NCBI GenBank assembly: GCA_011317545.1
Contig: WUJK01000016.1
Span: 248,001-312,000, forward strand
Reading direction: 5' to 3'
Origin: Coniella vitis
Lineage: Eukaryota > Ascomycota > Sordariomycetes > Diaporthales > Schizoparmaceae
DNA: 64,000 bases
Shown here: positions 23,776 to 35,327 of the stretch, piece by piece
Layout of the letters: each line of letters starts with the position of its first letter
Position numbering within the stretch: position 1 is the first letter of the stretch
Position numbers and translations under genes: made by a program
Notes under the pieces: generated by a model
Told to the model about the DNA's origin: nothing
What the model saw: the letters and a program-made list of their open reading frames with translations, nothing else
Database searches by the model: none

Positions 23776-24448
23776 TTAAGAGTGCTGGGGATTTATAGCC
23801 GGATGGAAATGAGGTGGCTCTGCTGTGGCCGGCGGGGCCTCCTTCTGGCGGCCTGTTTCTTGTGCAAGTAAGGCTACGGGACTTTTAATATATAGTTTGT
23901 GCCTGTAGAAACGACTCCTCGTGTACCCTGCTCCTCGTGCCTTGCGACAGCCCCTTGAATAGAATATTAGATAGCTCCTCTTGGCCACCCTTTCTCTCGC
24001 TCCATAACACGTTTGTCTGCTTATATCCTCATTCTGAGGTCATTGTGTCTTTATATATCCTCCCTATAATCGCTGTTTCTTTCTGAATCAACACTATGGC
24101 CTTGGTCCATCTCCCACTCGCCGTCGCTTTGGGTGTCCTACTCTTGGTGAATATTGCTCCCTGCATCAGAATCATATGCACTTTCCGTCTCATAATCACC
24201 ATCGCCTTATACGTCCTGCCCCTTTTCGTTTTCCTGATCAGAATTAAAGGACATCTCCACACCCATCTCGACATTGTTGTCTTCTTATATTTCCGCTCTT
24301 GTTCAAGTCCTTGTTCGCTGCGTGATGCCGTACGTATAACCGAGGTTATCCCTTGAATTAATTTGGCCCGGGAGTTGGTTTCGAGCGCTGATACCTTACT
24401 GTGACGGAGGTACGCCGGAGCGTATAGCCGCGAGTATACATAGTACAC
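23776..24448 (-). pseudogene. Probable decayed gene with acidic region
   Basis: On the minus strand, between about 24330 and 24030, one frame reads a strongly acidic, Ser/Asp/Glu-rich protein (segments like DGDYETESAYDSDAG and DGEWEMDQGHSVDSERN), broken by a few TAG/TAA codons that fit RIP of Gln. A different uninterrupted frame exists at 24448-24029 but is less protein-like. Downstream, 23988-23776 stays open and ends with a Pro/Ala-rich segment. I see no domain. The likely story is RIP leaking from the neighbouring repeats into a host gene, or an old gene copy. Confidence 0.35.
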
Positions 24449-24449
24449 T

Positions 24450-25500
24450 TGAGTAAGCTGAACGAGATCTACGGGATACGTATATCGGCTTTGATGTGTG
24501 AAATAGCGTGCTAAAGAGCGTTACGTGCAACTGCCAGAGCCAACATCAACTAATGCCGCTTCTGTCATCGACTTAGCGCCGCCGCGGCTCAATCTTGGTG
24601 CCGAGGCATAGTGGTTGGTACGACTTCGATTGCTATGCGCTGGCTATCTGAAATCAAGTGTTTGGGATGAGGTGGAAATTCTAAGCTCTAGGAGAAAGAG
24701 GGCTGCTGGTCCGCTAGTTGGCTGATGGGCAGCGGGCGATAAGGAAGAGATATATAAAGTTTTGCATAGGGCATGGTGGCGTAATTGCAGACCACGTAAC
24801 GGCGTCCTCGCTACTACTCCTCGCACTGCTCTTAGAATCTGCAATACTTTTTATTTATTATTCTGCACTGTAGTAAGCTTTCGTCTTTGCATCTGCGGTC
24901 TAGTACGTCCTAAACCTGATTACCTTCAACAATTACTGCCCCTTTGATAGATAGCCACAGTGCGTACTATGCGATAACATGTTCTGCCAGCTTTCAAGTT
25001 GTTTGCGCGCCCTTGCAATTAATACAACGGGGCCGAGTGGCCGAAGAAAGTGTTTTTGGCTAGGAGCGGTGCGGATCAACGGCGCAGGGTCCGAGCAGTA
25101 CCCGTAATTGCTATTGATCCCCAATAGTAATGATAACAATTCCGGATCTTTACAATAAATACTGCACAGAGGCATGGGTTGATTTAATTCTCACGTAAAT
25201 ACAATAGAAGGGTTACGTTCAAAATCTGGTGATAATCAACTATATCCGTAGGCGCCTAACGTTGCGGCGCTGCCTGAAGTCGCCGAAAGAAGAATATACA
25301 CCGGTAGTTCACAAAACCTTTTGCAATATACCAACTTCAGCGTCTTAGAAGCACCAGGACTCGAGATAAAAAAGGCCAGAGCCCACTCTATACGTACATT
25401 AAAACTTCTTATCCGTCCAGTCGGAGAGCTTCGCGTGTCTAAAGCTATTATAGTATACTTCGTATATAACATAGTAGGGAGATAGTATAAACTTTTCTAA
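24450..25500. other. No supported gene
   Basis: Normal dinucleotides, only short frames on both strands. No RNA gene or repeat recognised. Confidence 0.4.
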
Positions 25501-26209
25501 AATCTATTGGGAGTTTTCTCACCTCCTTTGAAAGTCTGTATATCCTCCGCAGGGGAGAAATTTAAATTTCACTTATTGATAAAGGGCTTTAACTCTTTCT
25601 TCCCATATAGTATAATTAGTTTCATCCTAGTATAAAAGGAAAGCTTATTTTCTCGTCGAGATATACGTTAAAATAATCTTGAAATCCAGATTATTTCTAT
25701 TATATCAAAAGAATTAATCCTAAACATTCCGTTCTCGAGGTTTGCAGGAGGTGAATATATCCCCCCAGGGAGATTTTAAAATCTCGTTTCGTTGTCTAAG
25801 CTCCCTGTATTTCCTCCCCAGCAAGTATATATTAGGGTCTCTCCCTGGTATAAAAAACATACTTAGTTGCCTTTACATTTCATTCCTCGACAATGGCCAG
25901 CCGTATCTTAGATAAACAATATATGAAATTACTTGTTCTAGTCTCTTATAGAAACTCAGTATATCTGTCGTAGAAAGGTATTATATTTTATATTCTACTT
26001 ACTATTTTATGAATTTTTGAATATGCTCCCTGAGTAACGGATATAGCGTTTTTGTTCTAATAATATATATATATTGCTCGCTTTGTTTTCGCTAATATTG
26101 TATTTATAGAGCCTTTTCTAGGAAGAAACTGAATTCTCCCCCAGGAGGGTATAGATATACTATTGTTCTTTTAGATACTTCCCAACCCCTCCCTATTGGG
26201 TATTTATCC
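25500..26209. repeat. AT-rich stretch with recurring CCTCC / GGGAG motifs
   Basis: Two segments look like diverged repeats: TATATCCTCCGCAGGGGAGA followed by AAATTTAAATTT (25546-25577) and TATATCCCCCCAGGGAGATT followed by TTAAAATC (25756-25785). Further CTCCC/GGGAGG pairs occur at about 25800, 26030, 26135 and 26190. The core tends to be palindromic. It could be a decayed minisatellite or a remnant of small elements. Confidence 0.3.
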
Positions 26210-26214
26210 AAAAG

Positions 26215-26674
26215 TGTTATAACCCATGAATATGCAGGTCACAGGAACAGGCCAGCGCAACTATATGCTAGCAAATCGGAACCTTAACGGACCGATAGGG
26301 ATCTCTTATATAAGAACATAGAGTAGCATAATCAGGGTTAGGGTTTAAAGTGCTATACTGGATTACTAGAGATTACTATTACTTACTAGAATATTAGTAA
26401 GTATTAGTAAGTATTAATAAGCTATATATTAATAAGTACTATAACGGAAGGATATAAGGATAGGAGTTTATAGCTTAATATTAGATAGTTTCCTTATAAT
26501 CTTTAGTTATAAATCTAAGTATTATTTTATATAATAAGGTAATCCCTTTTAATTACTTATAATACTTAATATTACTCGATAATATACGAAGATTTAAAGG
26601 TAATACTTCCCTACCTATTAATATATAACTTATAGGTACTTCTAGAATTAGGGATTTAGGTAAAGATTATTATA
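26215..26674 (+). repeat. 5' LTR of copy C, 460 bp
   Basis: Starts TGTTATAACCCATG (TG intact) and ends GATTATTATA. A TATA-like CTTATATAAGAACA lies at 26304-26317, followed by AATCAGGGTTAGGGTTT, the telomere-like motif. The variable block here is of a TAGTAAGTAT type (about 26390-26430). The first 130 bases are little mutated, as in the copy B LTR. Confidence 0.85.
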
Positions 26675-28980
26675 TTTTTATAACTCTTATTTAGGATAGT
26701 TTATATATACCTCTTAGGTAATATTAAATATAATATTTAATTATAATACTAATAATTCTAGCCCCTTTAACGGTTAACTAAACCTAGAATACTAATTAAT
26801 AGCTCTTAATTACTATTAATATACTTATTATATATATTATAAAACTTAAGGCTTAAGGAAATATTAGCGGAACTTCTAATAAGCCCTTTAAGATAAAGTA
26901 GCTTAAGGTCTATTATAGATAAGAAGACGATATTTAATCTTTTATTATAACCCTTAGAGCTTACTTCTAATACTATTAATAGTAATTCCCTACTAAAGCT
27001 AAGAAAGTAGAATTCGTAGCTAATAAGCTTAAAGGTAATATACTTATATAATTTAAACTTATCCTACGGAACTTCCTAGAATTCGATACGAAAGAAACTA
27101 GAGAAGATAAGATTAACGAACTCTTTATATTATTCGAAACCTTCGCCTAGATATTTAAGGAAACCTTTAGAAACCTTAACGAAAAGTATAATATAGAATA
27201 TAAGATCTCCTAACTTAAATAAACTAAATTAATATTATATTATATAATACTCTTTAGATAAATTATATTATATCTTTATTAGGATAATAAACCCCTTATA
27301 ATAGCCTATTATAATAAATTTAAAGAATCTATTAAAAATAAATTATATAAGATACCCTGATTAGAGATATTCGCGGAATTTATAATAATAGTAATAGCTA
27401 TCGACGATTATAATTAGGAAAGGAACTAGGAATAGTAAAGAAGGTAAAAACCTATTATTAACTTTATACCCTAAGCTAATACCGGAAAACGATATTAATA
27501 GCTATTTTAACGCTTTATACCCCGATAGAATAATTATTACGGAATAATAATTAGCGGTATAATATACTTAAGCCTTATAAAGCTTAATATAATTTAAAGG
27601 AAACCTATAAGTAAAGAATATTTTAATTATAATAGGATAAGCTATTTTATATAAAAATACCGATAACTTAAGAAACCTAGAGAATTTAAGAAAGTCCCCG
27701 AAGGATAATAAGCTAATATTATAATATACGAGATTATAGACTCTACTCCTAGCTAAAACTAGTTTTTAAAGTAAATATTAGATAACTCCGATTATAAACT
27801 CTTTAACTAAACCTTTTATTATAAGGATAATTATATAATATACCTTTTAGTAAAGTAAGGTTTAGGATAATTCCCTTAGAAACCTTATAAAGAATAATAA
27901 ATTATAATTACTTAGAGAATACCCCTTTTTATAGATAATAATCTATTCGAAAGATTAATAATAGAATAATAAGCTTAGCTTATTAGGGAATACCCCTATT
28001 AGCGTAATATAGAAGGGTATAAGCTACCTAATAAAACGGATATTTTATAAGGTAATATTACGGAAATTATAGAATAATAGGAAACGCTTTATATTAGTTA
28101 AAATATTAGCGCTTAAACTATTAATAAAGAAATAAGCTTAGAATTAGAAAGCTTTATAAACGAAGATACCGATAAAGGAGATATATATTACCTTATCTAT
28201 AATATTATACTTAGAGAACTATTCCGAATAATAACTTATTAAAATAAAATCCCCCTTATATAAAAAAACGTATAAATTAATTATCTCTATAAAAAGTACT
28301 ATTAGATTATATAGTTTATCTATATTATATATAATTATAGATAATACTTTAAATATAAAGTAAGTAACGAATAATTCCCTATATATAAGATAGGGTATAA
28401 TATTATCGCTTATAATAACGATAATAGCGATTATTATAAAGTATTTAGAATAAAGGGAAATTACGCTAGTATTAGCCTTATATATAATACCCTTTACGAA
28501 TATATTATATAATAAGTAAAATAATATTAGTATATAATACCTTAGTATATACTTTATACGTAAGAAAAAGCGCTCGATTAGTATAGAATATACGAATAGA
28601 AATAAAGGGAAAAGCTTATAAAGCCTATATATATAGAACCTATATACTATAGCTTCTATAAGCGCGCCGATTATATAGAATACCTAGCGGATAAGGTATA
28701 TACCTATTATAACCTTAAGGATAATTAGCCCGGAGTATAAACTCCCTATATAGAAGAAGAAAACTAAGCGCGTTTATAGCGATAAGCTATAGTATATATA
28801 TAATACGGAATACGATAAGCTAAGAACCTAGTATAGATAATAGCCTTTAGAGTATAATAAGAATAATAGAACCTAAAAGGTAAGGATCGCTTATAAGGGA
28901 TAATAAGCGATTAGGATTTATAATAAAGTCCCTTTATACGATAAATAGCTCGATATACGAATATTTGAAAATCGTAGTAC
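26675..28980 (+). pseudogene. gag of copy C
   Basis: The diagnostic site is the zinc knuckle at 27619-27660. It reads Y-F-N-Y-N-R-I-S-Y-F-I-stop-K-Y, which is CxxCxxxGHxxxxC with Cys and His codons (TGT, CAT) changed to TAT. This shows directly that CpA/TpG mutation destroyed nucleic-acid binding. The segment 27590-29220 is the counterpart of 6640-8290 and 17005-18650. Exact gag start and end are not resolvable among the stops. Confidence 0.75.
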
Positions 28981-31900
28981 GAATTAACGATAAATACTAT
29001 ATAATACTCCTAGATAGTAGAGTATAAGGAAACTTTATATCCCTAAGTATTATTAATAGAGAACGGATACCTTAGAAGAAGAAGATAAAACCCTATAAAC
29101 TTAGTATTATAAAAGGTATAGAAGTTACTTATAGCTAAGGTATTATCGATATAAAATCTAATTAATTATTAGTTATAATCTACGGATATACGATACTAAT
29201 AAACTTCGATATTACGGATATTATATAATATAAGCTAATCTTAGGTATATTATAGTTAAGAAAGGAAAATCCTCGAATCGATTAAACTAATAGCTATATT
29301 TTATAGGATAAAGCGGATACCCGAGAAACGGTTATAATTAAAGGCGTAGGATCGGATTTAGTTATTAAACGATACCTAGATAATAAGGGCTTAAACGAAT
29401 TTATATATACCTCTAAATCGAGAAGAGCTAAGACGATAGCTACCCTAGGATATAATAAACCTCGATAGCTTATAGAGAAGGATCTAGCGATAGTTAGTAC
29501 TTAATAGAAGAAGGGATATAATAGATTAGGATACGATATAATAGGATTCTATAAATAATAGGATATATTATCGCGATAAGTTTAAGAAGGAACTAAGTAT
29601 ATATAACGATATCTCCTTATAATAGTAATTATATAAGACGAAGATATATTTAGAGACCTCTCCGGTATATTAGAAGAGTATCGGAAGTTTATAAAACTAT
29701 TTTAAGGAAAATTCGATAATAGCCTATTAGAGTATAGCTTATATAATTATAAGATCCTACTTAAAGAAGGAGAATAACTAAAGTTCTTTCCTATCTATAG
29801 ATTAGATAAGGATAAACTTAAAGTATTTAGAGAATATATCGACGAAAATCTTAAGAAAAGCTATATTAAACCCTCCTATTTATTAATAGGATACCTAATC
29901 CTATTTATACTAAAGAAAAACGGTAAACTACGATTATATATTAACTATCGGTAACTTAACGATATTATAATTAAGAATCGGTACCCCTTACCTCTCTTTA
30001 AAGAAGTTAGAGATAGATTTAGAGGAGCTTAATAGTTTATAACCCTTAACCTTAAAGAAGGATATATATATATTCGTATTAAACCCGAAGAAGAATAGAA
30101 AATAGCGTTTAGAATATACTACGGATATTTCGAATATTTTATTATACTATTCGGACTTATTAACGCCCCTATATTATTCTAGGAAATAATAAACTTTATC
30201 TTATACGAATACCTCGATTATTTTATAATCGCTTACCTAAACGATATCCTTATTTATTTAAAGATATTCGAGGAATACTAAAAGTATATTATAATAATCC
30301 TATAAATCCTCTAAGATAATAAGATTTTAATAAAACCTACTAAATATAATTAGAATATTTAGGAAGTTAACTATCTCGGATATATTATTATACTAGGGTA
30401 TATATAAATATAGAAAGATAAAGTATAAGTAGTTAGGGATTAGCCTATATCTTAAAATATTAAGGATATTAAAGCCTTCTTAAGCTATACTAACTTCTAC
30501 CGATAATTTATTAAGAACTATAATAATATTATAATACTACTTATAGAACTTACGAAAAAGGATATTACCTTTAACTAGAACGAATAGGTATAGAAAGCCT
30601 TTAATATAATTAAGGATATAATTATATTAGAATTAATCCTAATCGAAGTAGATTAAGATAAAGCTTTCGAGATCGAGATAAATATATTAGATTATATACT
30701 CGGTAGATAATTCGGATAATAAGATAATAAAGGATAACTACGGATAGTTAATAACTTTAATAAGAAGCTAAACGGATTAGAACTTAACTATAGAACGCCC
30801 GATTAAGAACTTATAGTAATAGTAAAAGCCTTTAGGGAATAGTAATACTACCTTATTAGCGTAAAATAATAAATTCTTATATATATAGATTATAAGAACC
30901 TTTAGGTATTTACCTCGATAAAGCAGCTTAATAAACGATAAGTTAAATAATACGAATTTCTATCGGAATTCGACTTTAAGATTATCTATCGTAAAGGTAA
31001 GGAAAACGAATAAATAGACGCTCTTAATAAACGGTTAAACTATAAAGATAGTAATAATAAAGACTAAGATATTATAGTAATCTTTAAAGAAGATTCGGAA
31101 GGTAACCTTATTATATTATCTATTATTAAGGAACTTAATATAATACTATATATTAAAGGAGAAATACCTAACCTCGATAACCTAATAATATTAGAATAAA
31201 ACGACTTTATTAGAAGTATCTATAGCGTACTAGTATATAGATATTAAGGAATTAGAGTAACCTATAAAAGGATTTAATATTATTAGAATCTACTAAACCT
31301 TAAGAAACGAGTTACGGATATTATTAATAACTACGATATATATAAACGGAATAAGATAGAATAATATAAACCTTACGGATTATTATAACCTCTACTAATA
31401 CCTATAATTATTTAGTTATCTATTAATCTAGACCTTATTACTAAACTACCCCTTTTATAAGAACCCTTAACTTAGGTATAGTATAATAGTATCTTAATAG
31501 TAGTTTATAGACTAAGTAAATACGTATACTTCCTACTATATAAGGAAAATAGTATTATAGAAGAATTTATATATATATTCCTCCGTATTATTATCGCTAA
31601 TTACGGAATACCTTAGGAAATTATATTAGATAAAGATAGAAAATTTATATTAAAATTCTAGATCTCTCTTACTAAATACCTCGGAACGATATAATATATA
31701 TCTACGGTATTTTATCCTTAAATAGACGGATAAATAGAATATACTAACTAGATTAGAGAATAATATCTATAATACTATATTAATTACGAATAAGATAATT
31801 AGGTCGAACTCTTACCTACGGTATAATTCGCCTATAATAGCGTAGATACGATAAGTATAGGAAAATCACTATTCTTCCTACTTTATAAACGTAACCCTAT

Positions 31901-32440
31901 AGTATACTACGAAATACTACTAGGTAGAAACGCAGAAATAGTAGACTAATATACTAGAAGAATTAAGTAATTATACGAAGATATTCGATATATACTTTAG
32001 GATATTAAAGAACGAATAACGAAATACGCTAATTAGAGAAGGATTAAGGGACTAATCCTATAAAAGGGAGATAAAGTCTACCTTAACTATAAAAATATTA
32101 AAACTATAAGAAACTTAGACCTTATAGAATTATACGATAAATTTCGCTTATTAACTACGAACTCGAAATTTCGTATATACGGCTATACCTAGTCTTCTAT
32201 ATCTTACTCCTCGAACTAGCACCTATAAACGCAGAACTTTTATACGATATAGATATTATCGAACCAGAATAAGCATAGTATAAAGTTAAATAAATCCTTA
32301 ATTTACGTAAACGCGTACGTAGAAAGCAATATCTTATTAAATAGAAAGGATACGATAACTTAGAAAATACTTAGGAACCTCTAAAGAATATCTATAGAGA
32401 TCTAATTAAAGAATACGAGAATTAGCGGAAATACTTAAAA
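28981..32440 (+). pseudogene. pol of copy C: protease, reverse transcriptase, RNase H, integrase, chromodomain
   Basis: Protease: LLDSR at 29007-29021, for LLDSG. Reverse transcriptase: INYR-stop-LND...KNRYPLP at 29939-29994 (for DYRQLN...KNRYPLP) and AYLNDILIY at 30231-30257 (for YLDDILIY; GAC to AAC). The end of pol, 32284-32430, reads RRKQYLIK-stop-KGYDNLENT-stop-EPL, a clear chromodomain (YLIKWKGY...TWEP) with both Trp codons TGG turned to TAG. Chromodomains in this place define chromoviruses and target integration to heterochromatin. All enzymes are dead. Confidence 0.85.
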
Positions 32441-32700
32441 ACCTAGATATAATAATCCGTATAGAAACGTAAAAAGCAAAAGCGCTATATAAGACCAACG
32501 GGCATCCAGGAATTAAACGTATAACCTTAACTATAGAATTTAAGGTATATAGCCGCTATACTACGGATATCCGCTATCTCCTATAGGTAATAAAGGAACC
32601 CCTACTAACCCTTATTAACTAAAAATTATAAACTAAAGGCCCTAGCGCCTTATAAATCCCTAATTAGAAAATCGGACGGAGATAACGGAGAAACCCTAGA

Positions 32701-33345
32701 CTAATTAAAATCCTCTAATATAGCAATTATAAAACCTTCGGGCAATAGGCCTTCGGGAATAGCCGATTCCGTAGGATACCTCTTAGCCTTAGCAGCTACG
32801 CGCTCCTTCTCCGCCTCCTTACGCTCTATATAATCCAGATCCTCTAGATTCGATAAACTATAACGAATAGTATATACTATCCGTTCCCGCTATATCTTCT
32901 TTTAACGATATATCCGATTAATTTTAGTATCTAGAGTATAACGCTCCTCCTTTAACTCCTCTATTTCGTCCTCTAATCTCTAATATTACGATAAAATAAA
33001 TAAGAGATCTAAAGAGTTTATTATCTCTAAAACGTTATATCGCGAGCGCTTATTATATATATATTTAGCGTAATAGGAAGAATCGCTAGGGGAAACTTAA
33101 TAAGAAGTTTTACCTTTAGAATTATAATAGGAATAAGGATATATCTCGAAAGTATTCGAAAGAATAATTAAATATAAGGATAATTTCTATTTAGCAGAAT
33201 TAAACCTTAGATTTATCGAATAAGGCTTTATAATACGTAAAGACGACGATATAAGGAATTAGGAAAGTATAATCCGAAGTAAGAATATTAGGCAGGACTA
33301 CTTACGGAAATAACTATAATCTTTAGGGATAAAGACCGATAGAAG
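32701..33345 (-). pseudogene. Antisense ORF of copy C, conserved with copy A
   Basis: On the strand opposite gag-pol, one frame runs from next to the 3' LTR to a stop at about 32701. It has a coiled-coil-like centre (LEDEIEELKEERYTL, about 32935-32980) and a charged C-terminal part (IERKEAEKERVAAKAK, about 32795-32845), ending GLLPEGFIIAILEDFN. The frame aligns with the plus-strand frame at 540-1160 of copy A; many differences are those RIP makes (G/A, C/T), and there are no obvious indels over about 150 codons. Both have stops where CAA/CAG would stand. No known family recognised. Confidence 0.6.
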
Positions 33346-33353
33346 GGAGATAA

Positions 33354-33814
33354 TATTATAACCTACGGTTATATAGGTTATAGGAATAAGCTAATATAAT
33401 ATAATATTAGAAGTCGGAACTATAATAAACCGATAGGATCTCTTATATAAAGACCTACGGATAATATAATTAGGGTTAAGGTCCTAATAGTTATATAATC
33501 GATAGAGTCGCTTATCGACCTAGTCGACCTATATATTACGAGTCGATAGAGTTGCCTATCGACTAGATCGACTTATATTATAATAGAAGGATATAAGGAT
33601 AGGAGTTTACGGCTTAATATTAGATAGTTTCCTTATAATCTTTAGTTATAAATCTAAGTATTATTTTATATAATAGGGTAATCCCTCTTAATTACTTATA
33701 ATACTTAATATTGCTCGATAAATGTACGGAGACTTAAAGGTAATACTTCCCCGCCTGCTAATATATAACTTATAGGTACTTCCAGAATCAGGGATTCAGG
33801 CAAGGATTATTATA
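33354..33814 (+). repeat. 3' LTR of copy C, 461 bp
   Basis: Starts TATTATAACC and ends GGATTATTATA. Its variable block is of the TCGATAG type, with GTCGATAG...CTATCGAC as an inverted repeat at about 33541-33562, unlike the 5' LTR. The last 100 bases are little mutated (CTTCCAGAATCAGGGATTC). Confidence 0.85.
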
Positions 33815-34570
33815 ACCACGTAACACCTTCCGGGACTAAAGACTACCGTGTTATACGTCTTCCTAGTTTCTATTACGGAAAAAGGGCTTCTTGGAGTTGT
33901 TCTAGTATAATTATAGTCTTCTCTGCTTTCACGTTGCTAAGCATGCCAACACCCTTTCGCCTGCATCTATCCTTTACCGTAGTGCTCTATGTATATCGAA
34001 GTAAATAAGAGTATATTGTAAATAATGGGGATATGTCCACTTTGTACTTATAACTGACAGACTTTTATAAGTTGTCTAGGCTATTCATCATATCGCGCGC
34101 TTGATCTCTATCGACTGGTCTTTCGACGAATCACGAACCTGCATGGTATCAAGTGCACACCGACATAACAGACCACACTATCATTAACAAAGTAAGGCTT
34201 TACACATTAGGAGATATAAATCATTCGTTATACCACCTACGCTATAACCACGCGCCCGATCACAAGATCTCCTTGAAATAATATTACTCTTTCTGCCGGT
34301 GCCCTAGGCCAGCCGGCTCTCCGCGTCAGGGAAGTTCACAGTTCATCTTCGTCTATATGGTTGTAGATAGGTACTCTTGATCGACAACAACAACAATCCT
34401 CAATAGAATCACAGAAGAGTTTGTATCAATTCTACCGCCAATTAACACTTGGATCACCTCGCTTCCGACCAGACTCCCAAACCAGCCACGTCTTCCCACA
34501 GTTGTTTGGAATATCTATGGCCGGCTGAAAGTCTCCATCACTTATTTTAGTCAGGTGTCATCACGGTTAT
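33815..34570. other. Boundary between RIP block and gene space; nothing recognised
   Basis: CA and TG return abruptly after the LTR. No open frame of note, no RNA gene seen. Confidence 0.4.
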
Positions 34571-34575
34571 GGGAA

Positions 34576-35056
34576 TCAAGCGATGGTTGTAAACTGAAAA
34601 ATAAAGCTAGGATTAATCGACCGGCATTGATCCATCAACCACAGTCCGTCAAGCCCTAGAGCCTTACCGTAAATAAACTTTGCGGGGACTACATGAGTTA
34701 TCGGGGCTACCGATTTCACGGACGTATATTCACCATGTACAAGAGAGCCAAATATAAAGTCGGGGATTGTTAGACAGACAAACAAGCCCTGCCATTAGAT
34801 ATTTACCGAGACAGGCGGAGACGGCTACTTGAGGCCTGAAACTTGGGACTTCAAATGCCAGGCTGCCGGCAAAATATAGGTCGAAATCGAGACATTCATT
34901 GTAGGAGATTATACCACGATATTCGCAGGAGGGTAGAGGTCTTGATCTGGAAGGAAACCACAGATTTAATATCGTTGACTTCAGACTCTTAACCAACTTG
35001 TATATACATTGAGTGTCTGTTTCCAGCCAATCAACATATGCTGGGGATGTCCTCAA
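34576..35056 (-). pseudogene. Possible gene remnant
   Basis: Two overlapping minus-strand frames (35056-34730 and 34785-34576) each look protein-like (YNECLDFDLYFAGSLAF and SLVHGEYTSVKSVAPITHV segments). They would join into one product by a shift near 34760-34790. I see no intron signals at that point, so a frameshifted relic is the simplest reading. No domain recognised. Confidence 0.25.
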
Positions 35057-35327
35057 TGGTGATGGTGTAGCTACAGTCTTGTCCGAAATATGGATACAGG
35101 AGGCTCTTTATAGAAAACAGACTCAATTAACCTAAGCTATGATATAGCGATGAGTAGATACCGATACTTGATAGTCTTTTGTCATAAGTCATCGCTCAAG
35201 TGACACGTTTCGCAAAACGAGCAGAACAAACCAACTCTACCCACAGTCACAGCCCACAATCTGTACACCCGAATTCGCACCTTTTTTCCAATCACGAAAG
35301 CCGGGCAAGCCAGCCTTTGCCCCCAAG

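Larger units (their letters stand above)
26215..33814 (+). mobile_element. Chromovirus copy C: near full-length Ty3/Gypsy, RIP-dead
   Basis: 7.6 kb with LTRs at 26215-26674 and 33354-33814. The plus strand carries gag with a CCHC knuckle (27619-27660), protease (about 29007-29040), reverse transcriptase (29939-30256), integrase region and a C-terminal chromodomain (32284-32430). CpA and TpG are nearly absent, and stop codons sit where Gln and Trp belong. Flanks AAAAG (26210-26214) and ACCAC (33815-33819) do not match, so there is no target duplication. The two LTRs carry different variable blocks. It is therefore probably a recombinant of two insertions. Confidence 0.85.
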
